Shown here in pieces: positions 36,201-47,185 of a stretch of 64,000 nt of DNA (the first letter of the stretch is position 1; each line of letters starts with the position of its first letter). A model generated the notes under the pieces. The model ran no database searches, was not told the origin of the DNA, and saw only the letters and a program-made list of their open reading frames with translations. This DNA comes from Arbacia lixula (Eukaryota; Echinodermata; Echinoidea; Arbacioida; Arbaciidae). Both the position numbers and the translations under genes were made by a program. Location: assembly GCA_963669155.1 (NCBI GenBank), contig OZ022581.1:7277726-7341725 (forward strand). Reading direction: 5' to 3'.

Positions 36201-39200
36201 TTACATCAGGGAGGCCTTACATATCGACGCAGCCCGTCCTGCCTGGCAGGTCTGCAGGTCGGTCAGTTTTCCATACCACATATATTGCAAAGTTGTCCAA
36301 CAATGCACCATGCGATGCATGTTCGCAGTCATGCTTTTTCTGGTCTAGTGTTTTAGTGGGACATCTTTTCCTTTAGGCTGTATATGGAGAATTCATTGTC
36401 ATCTATTTTCTCTCAAACACTCTTGCTAATTAAAATTTCAGTTCCATGTGTACTCTACATTACTTCTAAAATATTGATCAAGAGTTAATGATATCAGTGC
36501 CAAACCATGAAAATCACCTTGAATTAGAACACATCTTATGCTCCAATCAGACTGAGTTGGTTTAAGGTTAATGTTTTCAGTGGTAAAGATCACAGGAGGT
36601 CAACACACCTTCCATTCTTGTGGCATTTCAGGATCACACATAGGAATCCTCTCAAAATCAAACAAATCTTTCAAAATTCTAGTAATTTTCTCGTAATATG
36701 TTAGTTCATGTCCATAGGAATAAGTTTCTATAAACATTTAAAACATAAGCAAAGGTACACTTTGATATGCAAAATCTGTAAAAAGCAATCCATTCTCTGC
36801 CCCCTATCCCATTAAAACTCTCTATCTTCCTTAGTTTTAAAAGTCCTTTTTGCTCAAACTTTCTCTGGCATAACTTCTCTCTGAATATTTTCCTCTTTTT
36901 GAAGCATTTTTATATCCTTACAAGTGTAGGTTTAACTTCAATTATCGTAACAAAAAATAACAAATATTCCTACATGTAGAATGCATGTAAAGAAGTTTAC
37001 TGATTTGCTTGGAAAAAGAATGCATGTGTTTATTGTCTTTCTAGGTTTAGCTTCAATTATCCTAACAAAAAATAACAATTATCCCTAAATGCATACAAAG
37101 AAGTTTACTGATTTGCTTGGAAAAAGAATGCATGTTTTTCTTGTCTTTCTAGGTTTAGCTTCAATTATCCTAACAAAAAATAAAAATTATTCCTAAATGC
37201 ATGCCAATAAGTTTACTGATTTGCTTGTAAAAAGAATGCATGTTTTTCTTTTCTTTGTAGTGCTGCTGTGGAACAGAATTACATCAAGTTGTATCCTGAT
37301 CTCACTGCAACTTACATTGCACTGCAGCAGAGCTATGTAAGTGCATTAAGTTTATTTGTAATCCATGATGATACTGTAAAATCAAACTTTCACGCAACAT
37401 TTATTTTCACGCTTTTCACAAAAAATTTAAAACCATTCTGCCATATTTAACAGGTGTGACACGCAAGTTTATTAGGGATTCCGGAGTTACTAGTACTGAC
37501 ATTTAACTTGTGCGTACGTTACATGCTATGACACGTTGGCCAGTCATGGGATATTTTGTGGCATTTGATATTCATGATAATGCTTTGTTCTGGGCTTTGT
37601 GGATGATTTGAATGCTGAGGGTTTCTTGTGCGTGAAATAACATCCAAATGTGTTGTACATGTAGGTGTGCTGTGCCACAAAACTTTACTCGGGCAGAAAT
37701 TACCGGTTTTACAGTATTCAAATGATGCGCAGGTTCGAGTGGGTCAGTAGGAATTGTGTACACAAGGTACCTCTCAATTGCCTGAACCCATGAGGCGAAG
37801 ACGATTTTCTCCATAGACCATGTCAAGTGGAGAAATAGAGACATCATGTGTAGAACTACCAAGTTCATCACGCAATAATTTGATAACAACCACTTAGAAG
37901 ATGTGTTCATATCAGGAAAGACAGATTTACTGCAATTTACTGTGATTGTTCAGAGTGGCATCAAGTACCCAAATGAATGTATTCGTAACGTACATTAGTG
38001 GGCAACTCACTGCCCATCTTGCACAGTGCTGTGACAGCCTAGAATTCAGTCATGAGTTTGTCCACTTCTCCGTTAGAAATAGCTTCCAAATTCATGTGTT
38101 TCACTTCTGCAAAGCGTTTAAATGAAGAAAATGAGTGTTCGATGCTTTGGGTGAATTTGTACTTACTGACAGCGTCTGAATCGTCCAAAATTTGTTTAAT
38201 TCTTCACCTAACATTATTGGAGCTTCTCGAGATTCGTGGGTGCCATTAGCGGAAAACATCTGTATCAACAATATTAATTCTCGGTATTGTGATATCATGT
38301 TGATATGGCATGCTGCCAGTAAAAAAAAATGCACAGTAATTACAGGAAATTAACCAATTAGATTGCAGAGATTGTGATACCCATTCTATAATGTAACTAG
38401 TTATACTCACAGTTAATGCAAATATTTTATATTGTTTGCTTCTTCCTTGCCATATAGAACAATAGCTTGATAAAATTTTGAAATTGTTGATGTGTCGACC
38501 CAAAAAAGAGGAAGAGAGCACTGAAAGAAATATAATAGTATAGTCTGTATAAATTAAAGGAATCGATATTATTACCCACTTCCACTGCCATAGGGCACTG
38601 ACATTTACCATAGTTAAAATCATTTTTTTCGCTCTCAAACAAACTTGCTTCATGGAGGTACCAATAGACTGATGGAGGTCAAAATTTAAACAAACGTTCT
38701 TCATGACAATTTAAAATCATACAGAGCAGTGCAATTGCTCTAGTTTTTATTACAAAATTCAGAGCTTGTCTCTTACCCTCTTAATGCTACTCTCAATTAT
38801 GGCAATGTTATTTTGGTCTGAAAGGAAGCAAACCGAAGTGCACAATATAATTATGTCAACCATGGTTCCTGAAAGTTTTTTTTTCATATGATTTTTTATT
38901 TTGATTTAAGGTAGTGTGTCATTCTGTGACTTGAAACAAGTAAATATTTTTGATTGCTCACCTTGCTGTTACAGCGATATCGCATCTTGGTCTACAATGG
39001 TGACGTGGATGCCATGGCAAACTGTATTGGCGACGAGTGGTTCGTGGACTCGCTGAAATTGGAAGAAGAGGTTCAATGGCGGAAGTGGCTCTACGATGAC
39101 GACTCACTACAGGTGGCTGGATTTGTGAAGGAGTATGACCGCATCGCATTCGCTACGGTCAAGGTGAGTTCTGCTTGAATGGAGAGAGAGAAAGAGAGAG

Positions 39201-39714
39201 AGAGAGAGGGGTAGAGAGAGGGAAGAGAGTGAAGGAGGAAGGAGATTCTTCATATTGCATTCTCTATGGTCAAGATGAGATCATGATAAATGGAGAGAGG
39301 GGAATGGACAGGGAGAAACAGAAATGGAGGGAGGAAGGAGAATGACCGCATTGCCCTCGGAATGGTTCACACAAATCCTGGATGGAGAGAGGGAGAATTA
39401 CTTGCCTTATTTCGACGATGTTTTCTCGGTACAATTGTGTTACATTTGATTTATCAATTGTACGAACTATTTGGTACATTGAATCTTGTGTGTCATTTTT
39501 CTAAGGGTTCATTAGTTCTTTCTTGGAAATGCCTAGTATATCTTCTTGGCCTGAACAGATTCAATGAATTTCATAATATCTTTTCATATTTTTTCATGTT
39601 TGCGGCAAGAGTCATTTTTACCGTTGATATTTAGAATTTAGAAGTGATACAATGTCTCTACCCTCGGTCTCTTCATCCCACTCTCTCTCTCTCGCTCTCT
39701 CTCTTTCTCTCTCT

Positions 39715-39782
<68 letters not shown>

Positions 39783-39983
39783 CTCTCTTCCTGTCTCTCT
39801 CTCTTCTTCTCTTTCTCTCTTGATCTATCCCTCTTCTTGTTTCTCTTTCTATCTGTCTAACTCTCTGTCTCTCCCTCTGGTTGTGTTTCTAATCTCCAGG
39901 GTGCTGGGCACATGGCAGCAGCAGACAAACCCATAGCAACTGCTCAGCTTATCAGCAACTTTGTCCACAAGAAACCCTTTTAA
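30205..39983 (+). CDS. CTSA: Cathepsin A-like serine carboxypeptidase, catalytic Ser replaced by Gly, eleven exons
   Basis: Lysosomal carboxypeptidase/protective-protein family (peptidase S10). Exons: 30205-30434, 31237-31399, 32145-32231, 32765-32923, 33516-33607, 34014-34098, 34991-35170, 36115-36257, 37261-37336, 38975-39163, 39900-39983. All phases close, giving 495 residues (human CTSA is of similar length). Landmarks: signal peptide (hydrophobic core about residues 22-38), [10 protein letters not shown] (about 94-103; family has LNGGPGCSSL), [19 protein letters not shown] (188-193), [32 protein letters not shown] with Asp417, [16 protein letters not shown], and GAGHM with His472. The family nucleophile motif GESYAG reads GEGYAG, with Gly190 (GGG at 32852-32854), and the oxyanion-loop Asn is also changed to Gly. 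Asp and His are kept. The open frame and splice sites are intact, so this looks like a pseudoenzyme rather than a dead gene. Start could be Met1 or Met15 (30247); an upstream non-coding exon is possible (AG before the ATG). Confidence 0.9.
30566..30787. mobile_element. Foldback MITE family A, copy 1
   Basis: Almost the whole element is one hairpin with a very short loop. Termini are CACAACAGCTCAAAGG and CCTTTGAGCTGTAGTG, bordered by TA on the left. Inner arms share GGCATAxGGAAAGGG, a CAGTTTTAAACTG block and TTTTGTCCAGTTCAGCATG. TA borders fit a Tc1/mariner-type MITE. Confidence 0.88.
30838..31080 (+). repeat. Dispersed repeat family D, copy 1
   Basis: About 240 bp starting TTAGATTTTCGGACTCCGTG and including AGGATGTCAACATTTGCCAT and GGAGAAAAGCCAGC. 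Related copies occur at about 47515-47765 (+), 48795-49275 (+, interrupted by a MITE) and 50600-50790 (-). No coding potential; class unknown. Confidence 0.7.
31814..32009. mobile_element. Foldback MITE family A, copy 2
   Basis: Same hairpin family, bordered by TA on both sides (31812-31813 and 32010-32011). The left arm is shortened by loss of most of the A/G-rich segment. It ends 135 bp before exon 3 of the carboxypeptidase gene. Confidence 0.88.
32540..32610 (+). repeat. Partial duplicate of carboxypeptidase exon 4 start
   Basis: GTAGGTGGCTAAGGACCACT at 32572 repeats the true acceptor and first codons of exon 4 (32761 onward) 189 bp upstream, including preceding GATTTCATGTCTG. After about 30 exon-like bases the similarity ends. 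It is a decoy acceptor or a remnant of an exon duplication. Confidence 0.75.
32905..33085 (+). repeat. Tandem duplication across the exon 4 donor site
   Basis: Two 93-bp copies, each with CACACTGCAGGTCAGTTTCA-type sequence (donor at 32924 and again at 33017), followed by ACCCCCACTCC and TTAATTGACTGATAA. Use of the second donor would add an in-frame TAA, so the first donor is the productive one. Confidence 0.82.
33771..33987. mobile_element. Foldback MITE family A, copy 3
   Basis: Termini CACTCCAGCTCAAAGG and CCTTTGAGCTGGAGTG match perfectly in reverse complement, with TA on both sides. The right end lies 26 bp before exon 6 (34014), so the insertion sits immediately next to the polypyrimidine tract. 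Confidence 0.9.
34274..34640. mobile_element. Foldback MITE in carboxypeptidase intron
   Basis: The left arm (AATTTACAAAGGAGTTTAAG, then AGTTTAAGCAA) and the right arm (TTGCTTAAAC, then CCTTTGTGAATTTG) are inverted repeats. The AT-rich middle contains further ACCATGG/CCATAGT inversions. No transposase. Confidence 0.6.
35242..35395. mobile_element. Small pogo/Tigger-like MITE
   Basis: The ends CAGTCCACTCCTGTTATA and TATAACAGGAGAAGACTG are inverted repeats of the type seen in pogo/Tigger elements, with TA immediately before the left end. A related lone left end (CAGGCAAATCTCGTTATAAC) lies at about 40351. Confidence 0.55.
36926..37260 (+). repeat. Three tandem copies ending in splice-acceptor-like sites
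   Basis: Each copy of about 108-116 bp contains TCAATTATCxTAACAAAAAATAA-type sequence and GTTTACTGATTTGCTTG and ends in a T-rich tract plus TAG. TAGs fall at 37042, 37150 and 37258; the last two intervals are exactly 108 bp. The third TAG is the real acceptor of exon 9 (37261). Confidence 0.88.
37337..38974 (+). other. CTSA-like intron 9
   Basis: About 1.6 kb of AT-rich intron. Several open frames of 65-150 codons on the - strand (38100-38704) show no domain and are not called. Confidence 0.45.
39164..39899 (+). repeat. CTSA-like intron 10 with (GA)n and a long (CT)n tract
   Basis: GA-rich repeats follow the donor (39180-39250). From about 39672 to 39893 the DNA is almost all pyrimidine, mostly (CT)n, and leads straight into the final acceptor AATCTCCAG at 39899. 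Long Ser/Leu open frames here are translations of the microsatellite. Confidence 0.85.
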
Positions 39984-42900
39984 CTCCTTTTTTACCATAC
40001 CAACTTCATCTATCTGACATGTGTGTGTAATACTTCGCAGCTGGTGCATGTAGACTTCACCCCTTCACTCCCTGCCCCCCCCCCCCCCCCTTCAAAAAAA
40101 AAAAAGGCCACTGAAATTTTAGAAAGCAACGTGACTTATGTGACTGAATGAGCTGTGTGTTCCAAGAAAAGATATTTTGGACTTACAGCAGCACTGCTCA
40201 CCCCACTCCAGTAATGAGCTCCAATACATTTAGCTTAACTTTCTCAATAATTCAAATGTGGATAAGTTTTCAGTAGAATTGTTGGAAATGAAACAAAGGT
40301 TTTCCAGATTTGTTTTTTATGCCCAAGGTGCATTTTGAGACAATTAATACAGGCAAATCTCGTTATAACGAGGGGGACAGGACCCATACATTTTCCTCAC
40401 TATAGCTGATTGCTCGCTATACCAGTACATGATCAAAACATACAGAAACAAATGCATATAGGACTACACGTATAATAACATATTTACTGCTAGCATTGTA
40501 ATCATGTAATAGTTTTGGAATTGCAAGCATACTAAACTGAATTGACTAGCTAAAAATTCACTAAAATATCTAACAGCACAGTTGAAAATGTAAATAAATG
40601 ACACTTTCAACGTTTCCGTTTACCGACAATTATTTAAGTAGCGGGGAGGCTCAGTGACCCATGTAAACAATGAATGATCATTGAACGCAATCTTCATGCA
40701 CAGTCGTACATGGTGTCACATGTGTAACATAGAGGCTCTTGTTTGCCATGTGCGTGCATGACTGTGTTGGTGATTGGGTGCGGGGCATGCAGTACCGCAT
40801 GCACGTAGGAGTTCAGGGAACATATTCATGAAACCTTGCTGAGCCTACATGTAGCAAGATGCTGAAATGCATCCAGCTACATGTACAGTGGAACTTGAGA
40901 TCAACTTCTCACCTGACTGGCATTTATTGCAATTGATTGCAGCCAGTCATTGTACAAATGCATGAAGCCGACTTCCTTTGACTGCAATCAGTTGCAATCA
41001 CACTGGCCCCACTCTACATGCATGTACACTCCAGCTCAAAGGAATTGGCATAGGGAAAGGAAAGGGAAGAAAGGGAAAGAGCCGCAGTTTCAAACCGCTG
41101 TATATTTTGTCCAGTTCAGCATGAAACATGATGCTTTTAAGGCTTTTTAGGCTAAAGCATCATGTTTCATGCTGAACTGAACAAAATGATAATAATAGAG
41201 CACATTTATAATGTGCCTAATACTATGTTTCTAGGTGCTGTGTTGCTGCTGTCCCCGCAGTCATTAAGTGAAGTTCTATCCTTATACATGTTCCAAATGG
41301 AAAGCTGGGACAGCAGCACCACGATTAAATTTAAATTACGAGAGGCAAATCAATTCGACCTATACCGCGGTTTAAAGCAACGGCTCCTTCCTTTTCTTCC
41401 CTTTCCCATTCCCTATGCCAATTCTTTTGAGCTGTAGTGTATGCATTTCAAGTAACCAGCTAGGCTGTCAAGATTTCATGAATAATTACCCTTGATAATA
41501 AAAAGGTGAGCCAGATGTGAAGTATGGACGAAGGAATGAAAGCTTGCCTTTCATAGATTGGTACGATGATTATAAGATAGTGCTGTGATTTAAGCATAAT
41601 GCATAATCATGTATATAAAGAGACATGTTCTTTAAAGAGCAGTACTATAGGCCTGTATTGCCAGTGAAAATAAACAGTCCTTCGAAATACTTGCTGTCAC
41701 TTTCTTCATCATTGATCGTTTTGCTGAAATAATTTGCAATTTAAGAAGAGATTACTTTGATAAAGACAGGGTAGCCCTTTTCAAGGTCTGAAAATAACAT
41801 ATTGTTAAACAAAAACATACAAAATAAAAGAAAATACTGATTGAGAACTTCCCTCCCATTAATAGAACTGGAAACTGACTTCAAAGAGGTTTTGGAAAAC
41901 TCTTTGTTCTTGTAGCCTTAAAACCAGACACCACAGTGAATGCATTTAATGGGAGCAATGTCCACTCATCGTCACATCACAAACTGACAGGGGAGATACG
42001 GTTACAAATGTTGATCGCTACTTTAAACGTAAACCAGATTAGTTTTTTTTTCCTGAAAATGTTTTTGAAGCTCTGACTGAGATTTCATACACGTTATTGT
42101 TGGGGTACAATGCTGATTTCTGCCGGGTTTCATGACTTTGGTAACTGGGCCACCCTGTCTTTAATCTACTGTTAGCCAACAGTTTTGTGGAATATTGTTT
42201 TTGTGTGTAATTACTAAACTTTCAAAAAATTATTTTACTCGTTTCTTTCTTTCTTTTAACATATAACTCCATTCCATGTAGGTTTTTACTTTTTATGCAT
42301 GTTTCTCGGAGAGAGTGATCAATTTGTCTGGAAGGTGAAGAAAACTGTGTAACCATAGTGATCGATGACAATATGCCACATGTCCATGACATTTGTAGAT
42401 TTTAATGGGATTCTAGGTGTATGTAATGTAATTTATTTCTCCCACCGAATTTTTCAGAGCATAGGTGTTTCTTTGTTTTTCCACAGAAGGAAATTTTATA
42501 CCAGCCTAGAATTTGATTTAAATGTGTTTCAAACAACATACCAACATGTTCATTGCCAAATACATGTATGAAACATTTTAATATACTTTAGATATGTTTT
42601 AAGAATAATTGTTTAGAGTAAAAAAAAAAAAAAAGAAGAAGAGAGTGACAAGTACTTATAAAAATATGTTGAAACATGGGAATTTATTATTTTATGCAAG
42701 ACAGTAGTTTGTAATGAATGATAATAATCAAAGTTGCATGTCCCTATGTGCTTTAAAGAACATAATACATGGTGCACTGGGCTCATAGTTGTGATCGTTA
42801 CAAAGAACGAGCCCAATATGTTTTCAAATTTCTGTTTGTGTGTTTCTAAGTTTCTGAGGTAATCTATCAAGTTATTCCATAGTCATAGAACAGTAGTTAC

Positions 42901-44427
42901 GTGTGAAAATTACCTCTCCCTGTAAGATTTTATTATTTGCAGGACACAGAATAATGCTTTGTACATGTACATGTATCAGAATAAAGTATTCTTTCTCGTT
43001 TGTATTGTTTTAACAATTCAGTGTGCTATGATGGAGCACACTGGTGGAATGATTGAAAAGGTGGTGATAGAATTTTAAACTAGATATTGGACTGGATGGG
43101 GAGCCAGTGCAAATGTGCTTAGACTGGGGATCTTGATTCACATTCCTTTGTTCATGTAAAGAGTTGCACCATTGAAATTTGAATGAGTTGTAATCTTTGT
43201 ATTCAGGGACAAAAAATATATCAACTTCATGTTCAAATAATATTTAGAGGTTGAATCAATTCAAAATTATACAGCTCACTACCTTTCCTTGTTTGGATGG
43301 GGTAGGGAGTGCCTATTCTATCCGTAGCACATGTACAATCTTGCAACAATGACTAATGATTATGCACTTTTCAATTGTGCAATCATAGATTTTATATGAT
43401 TGAGAATATATTCTTTTATGTTGTATTTGTACATATGGTGTCTTACTTTAATAAAGCCAAATTTCTTACTTAAAATGCGCTAATTGAATGCTATATGAAG
43501 TCGTTTATGAATTACGTGGAGCTATATAGTACGTGCAATGTCTTTATCTCCACTCTCTTTCACTCTACCTCTCTTCAATATCTTTCCTCCGACTTTCTGA
43601 TATTTGCCCCTCCCCCCTCTCTCTCTTTCTCCTCTATCTCACTTTCACTCCGCTCTTTTCCTTCTTTCCTCTCATGTACTCTTTCCCCGTCTCTCCTTTC
43701 TCTTTTCTCTCTATCCTCTCTCTCTCTCCTGTCTCTCTTGCACTATCTCTCTCCTTCCTCTATCTCTCCTCGCTGTATACCTCTCTCACACACACAAAAC
43801 TTTCCCCAGGTAATTAATAGGTACAAAATAAACAAAATGTTATGCAATGTGTGGAGAAAAGGTAAAAAAAGTACATGTTTATTTACAAGTACTAGTACAC
43901 AAACCATACAATATTTCTAATAACAGTACTGAGGTAACATTGGGTCTTAACCCATTTAACAATGATACAATTCTCCCTATCGCATATAGCTCTCCGAATC
44001 TGAACGCATGTGGTGCTATATTTTTTTTTACCTTTAATTCTTGGGATATGAACTTAGGGTTCACAAACATTCTATAGCCATCGTCTTGCTTGTGTCTTTT
44101 TATTCTTTCATTGGTCCATCCACAATCAATGTTGAGGTAGGCAAAAACATCGCCGTGAGTGATTGGCTCTATTTTTTTCAAGTCCTTCATCCATGTAACG
44201 ACCTTTCCATTTTAATACTATGAGGTTTATGAGGGTCGAAATTACAGATTCTGTGCATTCTTGCATGAATCGAATACGTACCAAACTCTTACCGGAAGTA
44301 TATGTCCCAAGAGCAATCGATCAGATATCGGTATCGCGAGGTGATATCGCTTGATCTCGGCTATATGCGATAGGGAGAATTGGTTACAAGAACAGTTTAA
44401 ACTACACAGCTGGCATTACAAAACACT

Positions 44428-44430
<3 letters not shown>
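39984..44430. other. Carboxypeptidase 3' UTR and intergenic DNA
   Basis: A C-run and A-run (40074-40104) follow the stop. Candidate polyadenylation signals AATAAA occur at 41669, 42980 and 43450; which is used cannot be decided. MITE family A copy 4 lies at 41027-41439. CT-rich DNA fills 43545-43800. No gene seen. Confidence 0.45.
41027..41439. mobile_element. Foldback MITE family A, copy 4, with internal insertion
   Basis: TA-bordered (41025-41026) element with termini CACTCCAGCTCAAAGG and TTTTGAGCTGTAGTG. The hairpin is interrupted after CTGAACAAAAT by about 175 bp of unrelated sequence (about 41188-41363). That insert itself contains an inverted pair (GCTGCTGTCCC and GGGACAGCAGC). Confidence 0.85.
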
Positions 44431-44462
<32 letters not shown>

Positions 44463-45168
44463 AAGAATAGAGGATGCGATGGCGCTGATTACTAGGTGAA
44501 GACAAACAAATTAAATGAAACGCCGGAGAAGAAAAATTATTCGAATTTTCGGTCATAGACCTTTATCAAGAATGAATGACTGAACAATTTACACAAAAAC
44601 ATGATTGCGTACAACGAGCGTATTTTAAACTGAAACTAGGGGCGCTTATTACATATTGTTACGTAGTACAAGATAGGCGTAAAACTAGGTAAACCAAATT
44701 ATAGAGTAAAATCCACATATCGACATGATGTAAAGTTCCTGCACAAAAAAAAAAAAGTGAAAATAAATCAAAATTAGGCGGTAGACTCATTAGGGATCCT
44801 GCAAAAAACAATCACAAGTAGTTACGTAAAGTTGCATATACTACATTACAGTAAACAAAATCCACTGGCCGACATTAGGTAAAATTCCTAGAGAAAAAAA
44901 TGAGAGAAAATTTAAAATCAATAATAAGACAAAGAGTCAAAAGAGAGAGAAGAATATATCAGATATAAAAACGTTCACAATTCAGAGTCGGAGAATGAAA
45001 AGAAGAAGAAAGAGAAGAAGATGAAAGAAAGGGAGAAGAAACGTGAGAAAGGGATAAACAAAAAAGAGAAAAAAAGAAGAAGAGAAAAAAAGAACAACTG
45101 TGGAGGAGCGCAGGGAGAAGAAGAAGGAGAGAGAGAGAGAGAGAGAGACGGAAACAAATACATGTATA

Positions 45169-45438
45169 TCAGTGAGGAATAGATACAGAAAAGCTCCTGA
45201 ATGAGACGTTCATTCCAATCGGTTGAAGGGTCCCCATCTGAAAGATCAGTCGTTCTTCCAGTATCTTCCGCTGCCCTTCACTAGTACATGCTGCCATTAC
45301 TTGCACCTTAAGGTCATCAGTTGAATGGACACCCTGGTTGAAATGGGTAGCAACAGGCAGTCCGGGAGTCCGCTGCGTTCTATCAAGCTGCGGACTCCCG
45401 GACTGCCTGTTGCTACCCATTTCAACCAGGGTGTCCAT
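45169..45438 (-). pseudogene. Penelope-like GIY-YIG endonuclease C-terminus, left arm
   Basis: 89 codons. Of these about 57 match the end of Penelope endonucleases: PVATHFNQGVHS, then DLKVQVM, then ERLIFQMGTLQPIGMN. The catalytic GIY and YIG segments themselves are missing. The apparent N-terminus is read through the palindrome centre and is not natural. Confidence 0.7.
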
Positions 45439-45594
45439 TCAACTGATGACCTTAAGGTGCAAGTAATGGCAGCATGTACTAGTGAAGGGCAGCGGAAGAT
45501 ACTGGAAGAACGACTGATCTTTCAGATGGGGACCCTTCAACCGATTGGAATGAACGTCTCATTCAGGAGCTTTCCTGTATCTATTCCTCACTGA
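45325..45594 (+). pseudogene. Penelope-like GIY-YIG endonuclease C-terminus, right arm
   Basis: Mirror copy of the left-arm fragment with the same THFNQGVHS and ERLIFQMGT motifs and the same stop. Its N-terminal codons are the reverse complement of the other arm. A 5'-truncated remnant. Confidence 0.7.
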
Positions 45595-46299
45595 TATACA
45601 TGTATTTGTTTCCGTCTCTCTCTCTCTCTCTCTCTCCTTCTTCTTCTCCCTGCGCTCCTCCACAGTTGTTCTTTTTTTCTCTTCTTCTTTTTTTCTCTTT
45701 TTTGTTTATCCCTTTCTCACGTTTCTTCTCCCTTTCTTTCATCTTCTTCTCTTTCTTCTTCTTTTCATTCTCCGACTCTGAATTGTGAACGTTTTTATAT
45801 CTGATATATTCTTCTCTCTCTTTTGACTCTTTGTCTTATTATTGATTTTAAATTTTCTCTCATTTTTTTCTCTAGGAATTTTACCTAATGTCGGCCAGTG
45901 GATTTTGTTTACTGTAATGTAGTATATGCAACTTTACGTAACTACTTGTGATTGTTTTTTGCAGGATCCCTAATGAGTCTACCGCCTAATTTTGATTTAT
46001 TTTCACTTTTTTTTTTTTGTGCAGGAACTTTACATCATGTCGATATGTGGATTTTACTCTATAATTTGGTTTACCTAGTTTTACGCCTATCTTGTACTAC
46101 GTAACAATATGTAATAAGCGCCCCTAGTTTCAGTTTAAAATACGCTCGTTGTACGCAATCATGTTTTTGTGTAAATTGTTCAGTCATTCATTCTTGATAA
46201 AGGTCTATGACCGAAAATTCGAATAATTTTTCTTCTCCGGCGTTTCATTTAATTTGTTTGTCTTCACCTATATATATATATATATATATATACACACCC

Positions 46300-47185
46300 T
46301 TTGGGTACATTTGGGGAGAAATTAACATTCCTTGCCACTTTTCAATTCAATTCAATACAGGTTTCTTAGCATGATTTTTTGGCAGCCATGGCTGAACTGC
46401 ATAGTCACTGTACATGTGCAGTTTTACAACATAAAACATTGACATTGTAGTAATCATACAGACGGTAGATAAATAGCAGAACATAAACTGTTGCAGAATC
46501 CGCTGATTTTACAACTAAATTGACAGTATTTCTGAACACTTTGAGAATCAACATTGATAGACCGTTGACTACTTCCCCTCACCAATGATTCCATGACCTT
46601 GAAACAACCACAAATCGGCAAGGCCTGCAGCGTTCAATATAGTTTCAATATAGCACAACCAGTTTGAAGCCAGACTGGAGGCCTTCAGTTGGGTTGAATT
46701 CTTTCTGGAGATAATTGTACAATGCTCTGATTCTCATCTAGGGCACATCACCTGTACAACCCCCGGCTTGGCAAGTCCTTGGCGAGTCTGAGGTCTCTGT
46801 GTTCAGGCAGCAAGGTGCTCTGCATGAATGAGAGTGAGGGAGAGATCAAATATGTGTTGGTACAAATGGAGAGAGAGAGAGGGTTAGGGGGGGGGGGGGG
46901 GGGTTGAGGGGGGAAAGGGTAGAGCAAAAGGGGGTGAGTTTGCATACTTGTGTGTTTGCAGAAGAGGGATGGTAAGAAAGGGAAGGGAGGAGATAGGGAG
47001 AGATAAAGAGAGAGAGAGTGTGTGTATGTGAGAGAGAAAGGAGTGTAGTGGGGAAGAGAGAGTATGTGTGTGTGTGTGTGCATTTGACAGAAACAAATTG
47101 AGAAGTGAGATAAAATAAGTTTCACTCATACATTCATCCATCAATAAATCAAATTATACAATTATCTCTCCTTCCATGGCTCTCA
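46300..47185. other. Intergenic stretch before the orphan gene 3' end
   Basis: An (AATTC)n-like word at 46342-46356 resembles a LINE 3' tail read in reverse, but I cannot confirm an element. GA/G-rich DNA at 46868-47080 gives Pro/Leu/Ser open frames on the - strand that are microsatellite artefacts. Confidence 0.4.

Larger units (their letters stand above)
44494..46269. mobile_element. 1.78-kb palindrome of two inverted Penelope-like 3' ends
   Basis: Arms 44494-45372 and 45391-46269 (879 bp each) are inverted and almost identical around an 18-nt spacer (45373-45390). Each arm, read outward from the centre, encodes the C-terminal part of a GIY-YIG-type endonuclease of a Penelope-like element. 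CT-rich DNA and a 3' non-coding part with tandem words follow, ending in (TA)n outside. I spotted a single base difference in the part compared (Ser versus Pro codon). The reverse transcriptase is absent from both copies, so both are 5'-truncated and joined head to head. Confidence 0.85.

Noticed and set aside
38246..38704. 152-codon - strand open frame in a carboxypeptidase intron
   Set aside because: AT-rich, Ile/Phe/Ser-biased, no motif; expected by chance.
39652..39936. Ser/Leu-rich open frame over the last carboxypeptidase exon
   Set aside because: It is translation of (CT)n; the real exon starts at 39900 in another frame.
45425..45460. Hammerhead core at CAACTGATGACC
   Set aside because: The CTGATGA word here lies in the endonuclease coding region and lacks a following GAAA box and stems.
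45600..45788. Ser/Phe-rich open frames on both palindrome arms
   Set aside because: CT-rich 3' non-coding DNA of the Penelope-like element.
46748..47144. 125- and 86-codon Pro/Leu/Ser open frames
   Set aside because: Translations of GA/G-rich microsatellite next to the orphan gene.
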